From assembly GCF_042665255.1 (NCBI RefSeq), contig NZ_JBHTCD010000001.1: a stretch of DNA of 64,000 bases; one strand, given 5' to 3'. The DNA is from Insolitispirillum peregrinum. Its GTDB lineage: Bacteria; Pseudomonadota; Alphaproteobacteria; Rhodospirillales; Rhodospirillaceae. Made by a program: the position numbers and the translations under genes. The notes under the pieces were generated by a model, which ran no database searches, was not told the DNA's origin, and worked only from the letters and a program-made list of their open reading frames with translations. Shown here piece by piece: positions 1 to 9,128 of the stretch. The first letter of the stretch is position 1. Each line of letters begins with the position of its first letter.

Positions 1-1430
1 CTGACGGCAGGGAACGCTTTGATTACGTCAGCGACCTTTGGTGCGAGCAACTCGGCGTGACCCGCCAAAGCGTGATGGCGGACCCGGCCTCGGCATTGCG
101 CGCCTTTTCGAGCGAGGATGTCACCAGATTCTGGACCTTCCGCCGTCAGAAAGAGCATTTTCACTGGCAGGGTCAAATGGTTGCCCCCCCGGCTCATCGT
201 TGGCTGGAAGTCGAAGCAACCCCGCAAATCCTCGAAAACGGGGACACGGTGTGGAGTGGCATACAGTCCGACATATCACTGCGCCGACAGATCGAAGAGG
301 CATTGACCTTTGAACGCCAAAGCCTGCTGAACATCCTGTGGGCGCCCGATGTCGGAACATGGGAATGGGATATGCACACCGGAGCCCTGCGCATCAACGA
401 ACGCTGGGCCACCATTGCGGGCTATACCCGTGCCGAACTGGGCGAGATTTCCATTGAAACGTGGAACAGGCTGGTTCACCCAGAGGACGGAAGCCGGTCC
501 GAAAAACTCCTGAAACAGCACTTCCTTGGGGAAACCAACCATTACGAATGCGAAGTCCGTCTGCGGCACAAAAGCGGGCGATGGATCTGGATCCTTGACC
601 GTGGCAAGGTGATCACCCGCGACAAGCAGGGGGTCCCCCTGACCATGGCCGGAACGCATCTGGACATCACCAGCCGCAAACAGGCCGAAGCAATCCTGAC
701 CCAGCAACGCGAAGAACTGAGCCGGTCGAACAACGAACTGGAACAGTTTGCCTATGCTGTCTCGCATGATCTGCGCCAGCCCTTGCGCATGGTACACAGC
801 TATATTCAACTGCTGGAAAGACGTTTGCAGGACATCCTGAACGACGATACCCGTGGCATGATGGGCTACGCCCGGGAAGGCGCCATCCGTATGGAAACCA
901 TGCTGGTTTCCCTGCTGGAATACTCGCGGGTTGGTCGCAGTGGGGAGCCGATGGCCATTATGGACAGCACCGATGCCCTGAACGAAGCACTGCGGTTCCT
1001 GCAGCCTGCCATTGGCGAAGCCAACGCCCGGATTACAATTTCAGGTGACTGGCCAACCGTTCAGGCCAGCCGGGACGAATTGACCCGCCTGTTCCAGAAC
1101 CTTGTCGGCAACGCCCTGAAATATCGCCTTGAGGATCGGGTTCCCGAGCTTACCCTGTCGGTCCAGCCGGAAGAAGATCACTGGCTGTTCCGCGTTCAGG
1201 ATAACGGCATCGGCATCGCCCCGGAACAAACGTCCCGACTGTTCAAGGTCTTCCAGCGCCTGCAATCCAAAGACAAATACGAAGGCAGCGGCGTGGGGCT
1301 GGCGATTTGCAAAAAGATCGTTGACCACCACAATGGCCAGATTGGCGTTGAGTCGCATGGAGAAGGAGAAGGATGCACCTTTTTCTTTACCCTGCCGATG
1401 GTTGACTCTGCCACAGCCAGCCACCTCTAG
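1..1430 (+). CDS. PAS-domain sensor histidine kinase, 5' end outside window
   Basis: The reading frame is open from the first bases of the window, so the true start lies upstream; an in-frame GTG at 57 sits inside a PAS-like stretch (RFDYVSDLWCEQLGV) and is not a likely start. A second PAS domain of the PAS_3 type lies at about nt 350-690 and ends in the usual DITSRKQAE linker. It is followed by a HisKA dimerisation domain with H-box AVSHDLRQPLR, the phospho-accepting His being encoded at 765-767. The HATPase domain has an N box (LFQNLVGNALKYR), G1 (QDNGIGIAP), F box (LFKVFQRL) and G2 (GSGVGLAICKKIV). The visible part has no membrane segment. The H-box and ATPase resemble phytochrome-type and response-regulator-coupled kinases. 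The signal is unknown, and no response regulator follows. A repeat element begins directly after the stop codon. Confidence 0.9.
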   Translation, partial: DGRERFDYVSDLWCEQLGVTRQSVMADPASALRAFSSEDVTRFWTFRRQKEHFHWQGQMVAPPAHRWLEVEATPQILENGDTVWSGIQSDISLRRQIEEALTFERQSLLNILWAPDVGTWEWDMHTGALRINERWATIAGYTRAELGEISIETWNRLVHPEDGSRSEKLLKQHFLGETNHYECEVRLRHKSGRWIWILDRGKVITRDKQGVPLTMAGTHLDITSRKQAEAILTQQREELSRSNNELEQFAYAVSHDLRQPLRMVHSYIQLLERRLQDILNDDTRGMMGYAREGAIRMETMLVSLLEYSRVGRSGEPMAIMDSTDALNEALRFLQPAIGEANARITISGDWPTVQASRDELTRLFQNLVGNALKYRLEDRVPELTLSVQPEEDHWLFRVQDNGIGIAPEQTSRLFKVFQRLQSKDKYEGSGVGLAICKKIVDHHNGQIGVESHGEGEGCTFFFTLPMVDSATASHL

Positions 1431-1498
1431 ACTATTGTGCAAAAAGTGGGAACCGGTTTTCGCAACAACAATGTGGCCCAGCGTGCCTGCGTCAGATC
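1431..1498 (+). repeat. Bipartite palindromic repeat, degenerate copy
   Basis: The copy starts on the base after the kinase stop codon. Module A carries the core AAAGTGGGAACCGGTTTTCGC with outer arms ATTGT/ACAAT. Module B is only a remnant (CAGCGTGCCTGCGTCAGAT) without its partner arm. The other copies in the window give the full structure. Confidence 0.75.
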
Positions 1499-1690
1499 AC
1501 AGTACACGACAGTTGTGAAACAGGATCATGGAGCGCTGCTCCAAACCTCGCTGGGGCCTTTATGCCCCAGGCCTCATTGAAGTGATATTGAAAGAAAAAA
1601 TGGGGGTTTGGGGCCTCAGGCCCCAAGCGGTTTCAGGCGGCAGCCTGCACTTTACTTACCAACTGTCGTGTACTGTGGCGCCACATTTAA
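1499..1690 (+). repeat. GC-rich complex intergenic repeat (type C)
   Basis: A non-coding stretch between the histidine kinase and the acetyltransferase. It holds CAGTACACGACA, ATGGAGCGCTGCTCCA, a GGGGCC-type hairpin (TGGGGCCTTTATGCCCCA), AATGGGGGT and a second hairpin (GGGGCCTCAGGCCCC). The same blocks occur in reverse orientation at 63683-63865 and partly at 51182-51306, so this is a repeat family rather than a gene. Open frames across it look like shadows. Confidence 0.65.
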
Positions 1691-1742
1691 CGCACAATGC
1701 TCCAGGCCCGCTGCGGCACACGTCCACTTCAGGAAAGTCACC

Positions 1743-2273
1743 ATGAGCAATCAGACCATTGTGGCCTGCACCTTTGACCGCCACGCCAGCCAAATTCTGG
1801 ATATCTTTAACGACGCCATTCTCACCTCGACCGCCCTCTATGACTATCAACCACGAACCATGGACACCATGCGGAGCTGGTTCGCCGCCAAGACCGCCGG
1901 ACACTTTCCCGTCATTGGCATTGAAAATGACGACGATGTGCTGATTGGCTTTGGCAGTTATGGCGCATTCCGGGCATTTCCGGCCTACAAATACACCGTC
2001 GAGCACTCGGTCTATGTCCACAAAGACCACCGGGGCCACGGAGTGGGGCGTATTTTGATGCGCGAAATCATCGCTGCCGCCCATTCTCAAGGCTTTCATG
2101 CGGTGGTCGGTGCCATTGACGCCGCCAATAGCGGCAGCGTCGCCTTGCACCAAAGCCTCGGCTTTCAGCACGTCGGCACCATGCCTCAGGTCGGCTTCAA
2201 GTTTGGCCGCTGGCTGGATCTGGCGTTTTATCAACTGTTGCTCGAGGGTCCGAAACATCCTGTCGATGGCTGA
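1743..2273 (+). CDS. GNAT N-acetyltransferase, phosphinothricin/methionine sulfoximine acetyltransferase-like
   Basis: 176 residues, the usual size for the Pat/MddA group of GNAT enzymes, which acetylate the amino group of phosphinothricin, methionine sulfoximine or related amino acids. The family's N-terminal pattern is present (ILDIFNDAILTSTALYDY). The acetyl-CoA loop is in VHKDHRGHGVGRILMREI, followed by ANSGSVALHQSLGF and a C-terminal aromatic WLDLAFYQ. The start was chosen at the ATG at 1743 because AGGAAAG lies 8 nt upstream; the frame upstream is repeat DNA. The 3' end overlaps the convergent MFS transporter by 77 bp. The true substrate is unknown. Confidence 0.85.
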   Translation: MSNQTIVACTFDRHASQILDIFNDAILTSTALYDYQPRTMDTMRSWFAAKTAGHFPVIGIENDDDVLIGFGSYGAFRAFPAYKYTVEHSVYVHKDHRGHGVGRILMREIIAAAHSQGFHAVVGAIDAANSGSVALHQSLGFQHVGTMPQVGFKFGRWLDLAFYQLLLEGPKHPVDG

Positions 2274-3528
2274 CCAGAGCGTTGCGCCGGTCAGTGCCGA
2301 AAGGAGGGCCAAAGGCAATCCCGATTGCGGCCACCATCGTCGCGCTAGCCAAAAGAAACGTCAGCCGCATTCCGGCAGCGACATCCGGAGCCGTTGCAGC
2401 AGTAAGCGGCCCGCTTCCAACGCCAAAGGTAAAAACAGCGCCCATCAACGATGCTCCCGCTATCAGGCCGACATTGCGCGACAGGGTGAGCAGGCCGGAA
2501 ACCGTACCACGCCGATCTTTCGGCACATCGGCCAACGCGGCCGTATTGTTGGCCGCCTGAAAAAGCTGATAGCCCGGCGTCAGCACGCTGATGGACAACA
2601 GATAGCCGATCGCCCCCATCAGATTCGGCACAAAAGCCAGCAACAGCGCCCCCACCGTCAGCAGGATCAACCCGAGGGCCAACACAGGACCATTTCCCCA
2701 GACATCAACCAGCCGACCGGCAGGAATCCCGCTGACAATGGAAACAACGGGGCCAACCGCCATGATCAGCCCGGCTTGCCTCGCCTCCAGCCCAAGGGCA
2801 AGGACGAGATAGAACGGGCCGACCACCAGCGTCGTCATCATGACGGCAGCCACCAGAATGTTGATGGCAAGATTGCGCACAAGGCCCCCATCCACCATGA
2901 ACCACCGGCGCGTTGATCGCGCCTTTTCCTTTGTTTCCCGTCCGACACCACCACCTGGCAGGGTGATGAGGGCAAGGATCAGGGCAAGCATCGCCAACGG
3001 AACCTGCACCCAAAAGATGCCCGGCCATCCCGTCACCGGAATCAGCAAGCCACCCAGCGAAGGACCAAGCGCCGTTCCCAATGCCGAGACGGTACCCAGC
3101 AGCCCCATTGCCCGACCAACGCGCGTTTCGCTCGCTGTCTGGCGCATTAACGCCATGGCAAGGGTCATGAGACAGGCCGCACCGATGCCCTGCAAGGCCC
3201 GGGCAGCACTCAGGAACCATAAATTTTTTGCAACTGCGCACAGAATGGAGGCGGTTGCAAAAACGACCAGCCCCCCGACCAGCACGCGTTTCAGCCCATA
3301 GGTGTCGCCAAGCCGCCCGGCGATGACCACCGAGATCGTCAAGGCCACAAGATAGGAAATCACGACACTCTGCACCTGCGCGAATGATGCCGAAAATGCC
3401 TCGATCAGCATCGGCAATGCGATATTGGCGATACTGGTGCCGAGCGAGGCCAGCAGCATCGCCAAGGCCAAAGCCACCATGATCCCCGTTTGTGCTCCCG
3501 CTGCCCGCTGTTGTTCAGCCTGCTCCAT
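2197..3528 (-). CDS. MFS multidrug-type transporter
   Basis: 443 residues with the 12 or more hydrophobic helices of the major facilitator superfamily, resembling the DHA2/EmrB-QacA side of the family. Motif A is present after TM2 (GRLGDTYGLKRVLVGG), and the TM5 antiporter motif region reads LGTALGPSLGGLL. It probably exports a small molecule by proton antiport in the inner membrane. Two adjacent ATGs are possible (3531 and 3528). GAGGA lies 7 nt before the second, so 3528 was chosen. The MerR gene is divergent 170 bp away, suggesting a regulator-pump pair, and the convergent acetyltransferase overlaps its 3' end. The hydrophilic C-terminal tail of about 38 residues falls in that overlap. Confidence 0.88.
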   Translation of the reverse strand: MEQAEQQRAAGAQTGIMVALALAMLLASLGTSIANIALPMLIEAFSASFAQVQSVVISYLVALTISVVIAGRLGDTYGLKRVLVGGLVVFATASILCAVAKNLWFLSAARALQGIGAACLMTLAMALMRQTASETRVGRAMGLLGTVSALGTALGPSLGGLLIPVTGWPGIFWVQVPLAMLALILALITLPGGGVGRETKEKARSTRRWFMVDGGLVRNLAINILVAAVMMTTLVVGPFYLVLALGLEARQAGLIMAVGPVVSIVSGIPAGRLVDVWGNGPVLALGLILLTVGALLLAFVPNLMGAIGYLLSISVLTPGYQLFQAANNTAALADVPKDRRGTVSGLLTLSRNVGLIAGASLMGAVFTFGVGSGPLTAATAPDVAAGMRLTFLLASATMVAAIGIAFGPPFGTDRRNALVSHRQDVSDPRATVDKTPDPASGQT

Positions 3529-3558
3529 CATTTTGTCCTCTTGCCTGAAGTACTGTTC

Positions 3559-3664
3559 CAGACCAGCGTGTGTTACATCTGACGCAGGCACGCTGGTCTA
3601 ACCTTTTGGCCTGTCGCAGTGATAGCGCGCAAAACCGGTTCCCACTTTTGCGCTCACTGCTCTG
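3559..3664 (-). repeat. Bipartite palindromic repeat, complete copy
   Basis: Both modules lie in reverse orientation between the divergent MFS and MerR genes. Module B: arms GACCAGCGTGTGTTA and GCACGCTGGTC. Module A: core with GAAAACCGGTTCCCAC-like sequence (here CAAAACCGGTTCCCACTTTTG) inside outer arms GCAGTGA/TCACTGC. The arm sequence differs from other copies but is still complementary. The copy may overlap promoter DNA of both genes. Confidence 0.85.
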
Positions 3665-3701
3665 AAGCAGGCTGCCACTTCAAGCCAAGTTGAGGTCAAG
3701 C

Positions 3702-4151
3702 ATGAAATTTCTGGATATCGGAGAGGTTGCGGCACAAAGCGGCCTCAAGCCCTCGGCGCTGCGCTATTATGAGGAGGCCGGGCTGATTACCTCGGTCTCA
3801 CGGCATGGCTTGCGCCGACAGTTCCCGCCCGAGGTCCTGTTGCAGCTCAAATTGATTTCGATGGGGAAATCAGCCGGATTTTCGCTGGACGAAATCGCCG
3901 GAATGTTCGGTCGGAACGGCATGCCAAACCTGCCGCGCGATGTTCTTCACCAGAAGGCTGATGAAATCGACCAGCACATCCACGAGTTGACTGCATTGCG
4001 CGACACTCTCCGCCATGTTGCAGACTGTCGCGCACCGACGCACATGGAATGCCCGACATTCCGGCGGCTGGTGGAGGTAGCGGGCAAACGAAGTAAAAAA
4101 CGTGGGCAGGCAGGCAAGACAAAGGCGAAAGGCAACCTTCCATCATCCTGA
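3702..4151 (+). CDS. MerR-family transcriptional regulator
   Basis: 149 residues. The N-terminal winged helix-turn-helix is typical of MerR proteins (DIGEVAAQSGLKPSALRYYEEAGLI, residues about 5-30). It is followed by the dimerisation helix (DVLHQKADEIDQHIHELTAL). A Cys pair is present in ADCRAPTHMECPTF, a C-terminal arrangement found in several metal- or stress-sensing MerR proteins; the SoxR four-cysteine cluster is absent. The start at 3702 follows GAGG with 6 nt spacing. The gene is divergent from the MFS transporter, so that gene is the most likely target. The C-terminus is Lys-rich. Confidence 0.87.
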   Translation: MKFLDIGEVAAQSGLKPSALRYYEEAGLITSVSRHGLRRQFPPEVLLQLKLISMGKSAGFSLDEIAGMFGRNGMPNLPRDVLHQKADEIDQHIHELTALRDTLRHVADCRAPTHMECPTFRRLVEVAGKRSKKRGQAGKTKAKGNLPSS

Positions 4152-4185
4152 CCAACCCGCCACAGGCTGATATACTGCGTCCTCG

Positions 4186-6138
4186 TCAGGCAGTCCCCCC
4201 CATGGACACAGAAGCCCCCACTGATCGCGCGGAGACCAGTTCATAGACGCGCACCTCGGCAGCACGCCCTTTGGGTGCAACGGCAGCAACGAAACGGGTC
4301 TCGAACTCATCCCCCAGCTCGGCCACAACCGCTTCGCTGACCAGAATGGTCGTGCCATAGGTCTTGTTCAGCCCCTCCAGGCGAGCGGAAACGTTCACCG
4401 CATCCCCCAGCGCCGTGTATTCGATATGGTCATTATCGCCGATGTGACCAACAACCACATCCCCGCAATGCACTCCAAAGCGGGTCCGGAACGGTGGTTC
4501 TCCGGCGGCAATCAGATCGAGGTTGAACCGCTCAACAATGTCGCGGGCCTGCAAGGCCGCCCGGCAGGCTGCTGCCGCATGGTTATCACACAGCTCGGGC
4601 GCATTCCACATCGCCATCACCGCATCGCCGATGTACTTGTTGATGGTCCCGCCATTTTCGTGGATCACATGCGAAATATGGCTGAAATAGCGGGATAGCC
4701 TCTCGATCAGTTCCTCTGGCCGGATTTCTTCGGAAATGGTGGTAAATCCCTCGATGTCGGTGAACAGGAAGGTCGCCATCCGGCGTTCTCCCCCCAGCAC
4801 CGGCTCTTCCCCCGACTGGACAATCTTGCGTACCAGCGATTTTGGAACATAGCGCCCGAACGTATTCAAGGCGGCCTTTGAGGTTGCCAGTGCCTCGGCC
4901 AGCTTGCCGATCTCCCGAATTCTGGAGGAAACGCGCGCCGGTGCCGCATCGTCCATCAGTGGCAAACGTTCGGCCTCGGCCGCCAGAGCGGTCAGGGACT
5001 GACTGACACTGCGCGCCACATACGCCACCAGGGGGATCGACACCAGAACGATCAACAAGGAAAAGAACAGCGTCACCCGCGTAATTTTATCGACATTGGC
5101 AGTGATTTCACTGATCGGCGCCGAGATGGTCAGCACCATCCCGTTGCCGATTTCTGACGGCAGCGGCAGCGAAGACCCGATATAGTTTTCCCCATCCACG
5201 CTGAAGGCATAGCTGGGGGACTTGATCCACCCATTCTCCCGGTTCAGATCATAGACAGACTTCATCAGATGGTCATCATTATCTGCAATAATGATCGCTG
5301 TACTTTGTCCATAGGGCGTCTGAATATTACTAAAGGTAAAGTCCTTCAGCTGAGGATGGACCAACAGGTTGCCACTGCGGTTAAAAATTGCGGCAACAGA
5401 AGAACGGGAAATTTTTTGCTGCCCCAAAAACTGCGACAGTTGATCAAGGGTAATATCAACACCGATCACCGCCCCACCGCCTTCGACCAGACGGGATACG
5501 GTCAACCCCACTTGCCCGGTGGTGGCGAACACATAAGGCGCAGACCATGCCAAACCATCAACATCCAAAGCAGCCTTGTACCATGGCCGTCCCCGTGGAT
5601 CATAAGTGGCCTCTTCCGTCGGCCCATCCGCGACAAAACGTTCATCGGCATTAAAGAACGTCCAGCGGGAAATGCGTTTGCCATTTTCATCGGTAAGGAT
5701 AGTCCTCACCGCCAGCGAAGCCTCGGCTGGTGCCTGCAGGCGCTCGCGCCACGCCGGTGCATCGGCAAGGTCAACCAAATGCAAAAAGCTGCCATCCGCA
5801 TAGCCAATAAACATTCCATCGACATCATTCAGACTGTGAATGGCCTCCAGAAGCATTGGCAACATCACATGCCCATCCACTCCCGGCGGCATGCTGAGTG
5901 CCCGCATGGCGGATGCTGTCCTTACGAATGTCTGTATTTCGCGAAAAAGGCCCTGGGTTCTCTCAGAGATACTTTCAATTGCCGTTCCCATGTGACGCTC
6001 CGCCACTGTGATGGCAGCATCACGCCCCATATAGACATTAATTGTTACCAGTGCGCCACAAATAGTAAAAAGAATTGACAAAAATATTGTCAGCAAGTGA
6101 ATCCGAAATGGTTGTCCTTTAAAAAAACCGGCGCCCAT
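4186..6138 (-). CDS. Class III adenylate cyclase with periplasmic Cache sensor
   Basis: 650 residues. A first membrane helix at about residues 12-35 and a second at about 345-370 bracket a periplasmic domain of the double-Cache type. A HAMP-like linker and a class III nucleotide cyclase domain follow (about 430-640). The two metal-binding aspartates are present (FLFTDIEGFTT and YIGDAVMAMW), as are the transition-state Asn/Arg (NVSARLE). The purine-selecting positions read Lys (INKYIGD) and Thr (EYTALGD), which favours ATP over GTP. It should make cAMP in response to an extracytoplasmic ligand. It converges with the MerR gene (34 bp apart). A weak GAGG precedes the ATG at 6138. Confidence 0.9.
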   Translation of the reverse strand: MGAGFFKGQPFRIHLLTIFLSILFTICGALVTINVYMGRDAAITVAERHMGTAIESISERTQGLFREIQTFVRTASAMRALSMPPGVDGHVMLPMLLEAIHSLNDVDGMFIGYADGSFLHLVDLADAPAWRERLQAPAEASLAVRTILTDENGKRISRWTFFNADERFVADGPTEEATYDPRGRPWYKAALDVDGLAWSAPYVFATTGQVGLTVSRLVEGGGAVIGVDITLDQLSQFLGQQKISRSSVAAIFNRSGNLLVHPQLKDFTFSNIQTPYGQSTAIIIADNDDHLMKSVYDLNRENGWIKSPSYAFSVDGENYIGSSLPLPSEIGNGMVLTISAPISEITANVDKITRVTLFFSLLIVLVSIPLVAYVARSVSQSLTALAAEAERLPLMDDAAPARVSSRIREIGKLAEALATSKAALNTFGRYVPKSLVRKIVQSGEEPVLGGERRMATFLFTDIEGFTTISEEIRPEELIERLSRYFSHISHVIHENGGTINKYIGDAVMAMWNAPELCDNHAAAACRAALQARDIVERFNLDLIAAGEPPFRTRFGVHCGDVVVGHIGDNDHIEYTALGDAVNVSARLEGLNKTYGTTILVSEAVVAELGDEFETRFVAAVAPKGRAAEVRVYELVSARSVGASVSMGGTA

Positions 6139-6250
6139 AACAGCAGCCTCTTCTATAGAGTACGATAGGACATCCTAGCATTCGCCATAATTCACAACAA
6201 TTAAAATATACAAATGAAACTGTTACCTACATCTTAAGACATACAACACG

Positions 6251-6293
6251 CAAAGAAGCGTGGCGGTCGCTCCCCCAAGACCAACCGCCACGC
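6251..6293 (-). terminator. Probable terminator of the fix operon
   Basis: A perfect 10-bp stem GCGTGGCGGT / ACCGCCACGC (6258-6267 and 6284-6293) lies 50 bp after the fixX stop. On the minus strand it is followed by TTCTTTG, a weak U-tract. The adjacent 6139-6250 DNA is AT-rich and holds the upstream region of the cyclase gene. Confidence 0.7.
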
Positions 6294-6342
6294 CACACTC
6301 TAAAAGTTCACCCATCACCGACGCACGACAGAGCGCCGGAGA

Positions 6343-6633
6343 TCAGCCGAACTTGTAGAGAATTCCGTACCCTCCACGGGGATAGAACCAGTCGATATTG
6401 CTGTTTTCCTGACAGATCACACGACAGGTTCCACATTCCAGACAACCATCAAACGTCGCCGTCACCCCGCCGTCTTCCGCCGCATAACACGCCGCCGGGC
6501 ACGCGGTGGTGCAGGCCTTGTCGGTGCAGCTCTGGCACTTGGCGGCATCCTTGATGGCGATGTGCGGGCGTCCTTCATCGACGCGGTAACGGTTCTGATA
6601 GAGCTTGTCTTCAACTTTGATCTGGACGGTCAT
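6343..6633 (-). CDS. fixX: FixX ferredoxin-like protein
   Basis: 96 residues. Two cysteine clusters are visible (CQSCTDKACTTACPAAC and CLECGTCRVIC), and the C-terminal GGYGILYKFG is typical of FixX/YdiT proteins. The protein takes electrons from the flavins of FixABC and feeds nitrogenase reduction through a low-potential ferredoxin or flavodoxin. It is the last gene of fixABCX, 33 bp after fixC. GGAGG precedes the ATG by 8 nt. Confidence 0.95.
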   Translation of the reverse strand: MTVQIKVEDKLYQNRYRVDEGRPHIAIKDAAKCQSCTDKACTTACPAACYAAEDGGVTATFDGCLECGTCRVICQENSNIDWFYPRGGYGILYKFG

Positions 6634-6666
6634 GGCCGAGCCTCCGATAAGAACAGCGAGTTTGCT

Positions 6667-7968
6667 TTAACGCCAGGCACGGGCGAGCTTGACAGCATCG
6701 CCAAGCAGGCCCCTCCAGCCGCGCGCCTTGACAAAGCCACGAACCATCTGACCTTCCTTGGTCTTCTTGTCGATCCCGTCAACGCGGAACCAGGTTTCGG
6801 CTGCCTTGGACAGCAGGTTCGGATAATCGCTGAAGAACTGGGTGTTCCTGTGCAGGAATTCCGGCAGGTCCTTGTACTTCTTCAGGTCCTTGATCACGAA
6901 GCTTTCTTCCAGCGAGCGCCGGTAGGCCGCCAGATTGGCGTCGGTCATCGGCTTGCCCGCCTCCTTCAGCGCCATCACCGTTTCCGCCGCCAGACGGCCA
7001 GTGGTCATCGCCATGTTGGAGCCTTCGCGGTGCAGGGCGTTGACGAACTGCCCGGCATCGCCGCAGATCATCCAGCCGTCGCCATAGACCTTGGGAATGG
7101 CCTTATAGCCGCCTTCCGGGATCAGGTGAGCTGCATATTCCTTGACTTCCGAGCCCTTCAGCAGCGGCGCAATCGACGGATGGTTCTTGAACCGCTCCAA
7201 CAGGGCATAGGGGGTCTCACCGGTTTTCTTGAAATCCGACACCAGACAGCCAATACCGACCGCCAGGCTTTCACCGTTGGTGTAGATGAAAGCGGTCCCG
7301 ACCATCCCACTGGTCACGGTGCCGGCGATTTCGATCACCACACCTTCTTCGCCCTTGACGTTGAAACGTTCGTCAATCACGTCACGCGGCAGGAAATGCA
7401 TTTCCTTCACCGCCAGCGCCACATGCTCGGGCTTCAGCTCGGCGCGGAACCCGGCGCGCTGGGCCAGCAGCGAGTTCACACCGTCGCACAGCACCACCAC
7501 GTCGGCGAAAATATCACCGTTTTCACGGTCGGTACGCACCCCGATCACCTTGCCCGCCGCATCTTTCAGCAGATCGGTCACCGTGGTTTCACAGATCACC
7601 AGCGCACCGGCTTCCTTGACCTTTTTCGAGAACCACTTGTCAATCTGGGCGCGGATGATGGTGTAACGGTTCGGGCGCTCTTCGTTGAACTTGTCCGAAC
7701 GATAGTGGGTGCCCATGTACGACTGATCATCCAGCATCCACAGACGCTGTTCGATGATGTGGCGTTCCAGCGGCGCGTCTTCGCGGAAGTCGGGGATGAT
7801 CTTTTCCAGCGCATCGGCGTACAGGATCGCGCCCTGCACGTTCTTTGAACCGGGATATTCGCCCCGTTCGATCTGCAAAACCTTCAGGCCGGCCTTGGCC
7901 ATGGTATAGGCGGCGGCGTTCCCCGAAGGACCGGCACCAACCACGATCGCATCAAATTTCTCGGTCAT
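6667..7968 (-). CDS. fixC: FixC flavoprotein, ETF-quinone oxidoreductase-like
   Basis: 433 residues, the usual FixC length. The N-terminal dinucleotide-binding motif GAGPSGNAAAYTMAKAG and a following acidic residue (QIERGEYPG) bind FAD. The family motif GDAGQFVNALHREGSNMAMTTG near residue 300 closes the FAD site. FixC belongs to the ETF:quinone oxidoreductase family and passes one branch of the bifurcated electrons to quinone while FixX receives the other. It lies between fixB (22 bp) and fixX (33 bp). The start at 7968 has GGAG about 10 nt upstream. Confidence 0.96.
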   Translation of the reverse strand: MTEKFDAIVVGAGPSGNAAAYTMAKAGLKVLQIERGEYPGSKNVQGAILYADALEKIIPDFREDAPLERHIIEQRLWMLDDQSYMGTHYRSDKFNEERPNRYTIIRAQIDKWFSKKVKEAGALVICETTVTDLLKDAAGKVIGVRTDRENGDIFADVVVLCDGVNSLLAQRAGFRAELKPEHVALAVKEMHFLPRDVIDERFNVKGEEGVVIEIAGTVTSGMVGTAFIYTNGESLAVGIGCLVSDFKKTGETPYALLERFKNHPSIAPLLKGSEVKEYAAHLIPEGGYKAIPKVYGDGWMICGDAGQFVNALHREGSNMAMTTGRLAAETVMALKEAGKPMTDANLAAYRRSLEESFVIKDLKKYKDLPEFLHRNTQFFSDYPNLLSKAAETWFRVDGIDKKTKEGQMVRGFVKARGWRGLLGDAVKLARAWR

Positions 7969-7990
7969 TGTGGTGATCTCCGTACTGGGG

Positions 7991-9082
7991 TTAACCGGCC
8001 ATCCGGTTGACCGACAGGCGCTTGCGGAACGCTTCGGTCAGGGCGGGCAGAATGGTCATCGCATCGCCAATGATGGCGAGATGGGCGAAGTCCATGATCG
8101 GGGCGTTGGGATCGGTGTTGATTGCCAGGATCAGGTCGGCACCTTCCACCCCCACGCGATGCTGGATGGCCCCGGAAATCCCGGCGGCAATGTACAGCTT
8201 CGGACGGATGGTCTTGCCGGTCTGGCCAATCTGACGATCAGAGTCGATCCAGCCCTTTTGCACCAGCGGACGCGAGCCACCGTATTCGGCCCCCAGCACT
8301 TCCGCCAGATCCTTGACCAGCTTGAAGTTTTCCGGCTTGCCCAGCCCCATGCCACCGGCAACCACCACATCGGCATAGGCCAACTGCGCCTTGTTGGTGG
8401 TGTTGTCGGCGATGAAGTCGAGGATCTTGGTGATCACATCGTCTTCTTTCATGTTCAGCGGCACTTCGATCAGCCCGCCACTCACCTCGCCATCTTTCGC
8501 TTCGGGCATCGCCATCACACGCGGGCGGATGGTGGCCATCTGCGGGCGGAAGTTCAGCGTGTGAATGGTACACAGCAGCGAGCCGCCAAAGGTCGGGCGG
8601 GTTGCCGCCAGCGAGCCTTCATCGTCAATCGCCAGCTCGGTGCAGTCGGCAGTCAGGCCGGTCGCCAGCGTGGTCGCCACCGAGCCCGCCAGATCGCGGC
8701 CCAGGGTGGTGGCCCCCAGCAACAGGATTTCCGGCTGATAGGTGTTGACCAGATCGGTCATCGCCTTGGTGAACGGCTCGTTGCGGTAATCGGTCAGCAA
8801 CGGGTCTTCCATCAGATAGACCGTATCGGCGCCATAGCGATAAGAGCCCTCGACCGCCGCGCGGGTGGTCGCGGCAGGCGGACCCATCACCACCCCGGCC
8901 AGTTGCACGCCCAGCTTGTCGGCCAGCTTGCGACCTTCCCCCAGCAGTTCCCACGACACCGGGTGGACTTCCCCGCGTTCCAGTTCGACAAACACCCAGA
9001 CGTGCTTGTAGTTGATGAACTTTTCGGGAAGCTGCTTCTTCATTCCGGCGCGGCTGCTTGCGGGCTTGTTGTCTGCGCTCAT
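7991..9082 (-). CDS. fixB: FixB electron transfer flavoprotein alpha-like subunit
   Basis: 363 residues. It has an ETF-alpha N-terminal domain and the C-terminal FAD-binding domain, with KLYIAAGISGAIQHRVG and INTDPNAPIMDFAHLAIIGD. It forms the electron-bifurcating heterodimer with FixA, taking electrons from NADH. An N-terminal extension of about 25 basic residues (SSRAGMKKQLPEKF) precedes the conserved HVWVFVE. The gene sits 46 bp after fixA. GAGGGG lies about 9 nt before the ATG. Confidence 0.96.
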   Translation of the reverse strand: MSADNKPASSRAGMKKQLPEKFINYKHVWVFVELERGEVHPVSWELLGEGRKLADKLGVQLAGVVMGPPAATTRAAVEGSYRYGADTVYLMEDPLLTDYRNEPFTKAMTDLVNTYQPEILLLGATTLGRDLAGSVATTLATGLTADCTELAIDDEGSLAATRPTFGGSLLCTIHTLNFRPQMATIRPRVMAMPEAKDGEVSGGLIEVPLNMKEDDVITKILDFIADNTTNKAQLAYADVVVAGGMGLGKPENFKLVKDLAEVLGAEYGGSRPLVQKGWIDSDRQIGQTGKTIRPKLYIAAGISGAIQHRVGVEGADLILAINTDPNAPIMDFAHLAIIGDAMTILPALTEAFRKRLSVNRMAG

Positions 9083-9128
9083 GTTCGGAACCCCTCTTCA
9101 AAGACCTGTTGCTGATTGCGCCGCGCGA

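Noticed and set aside
57..59. GTG at 57 as the start of the histidine kinase
   Set aside because: The frame is open to the first base and the upstream residues continue a PAS domain, so the gene starts outside the window.
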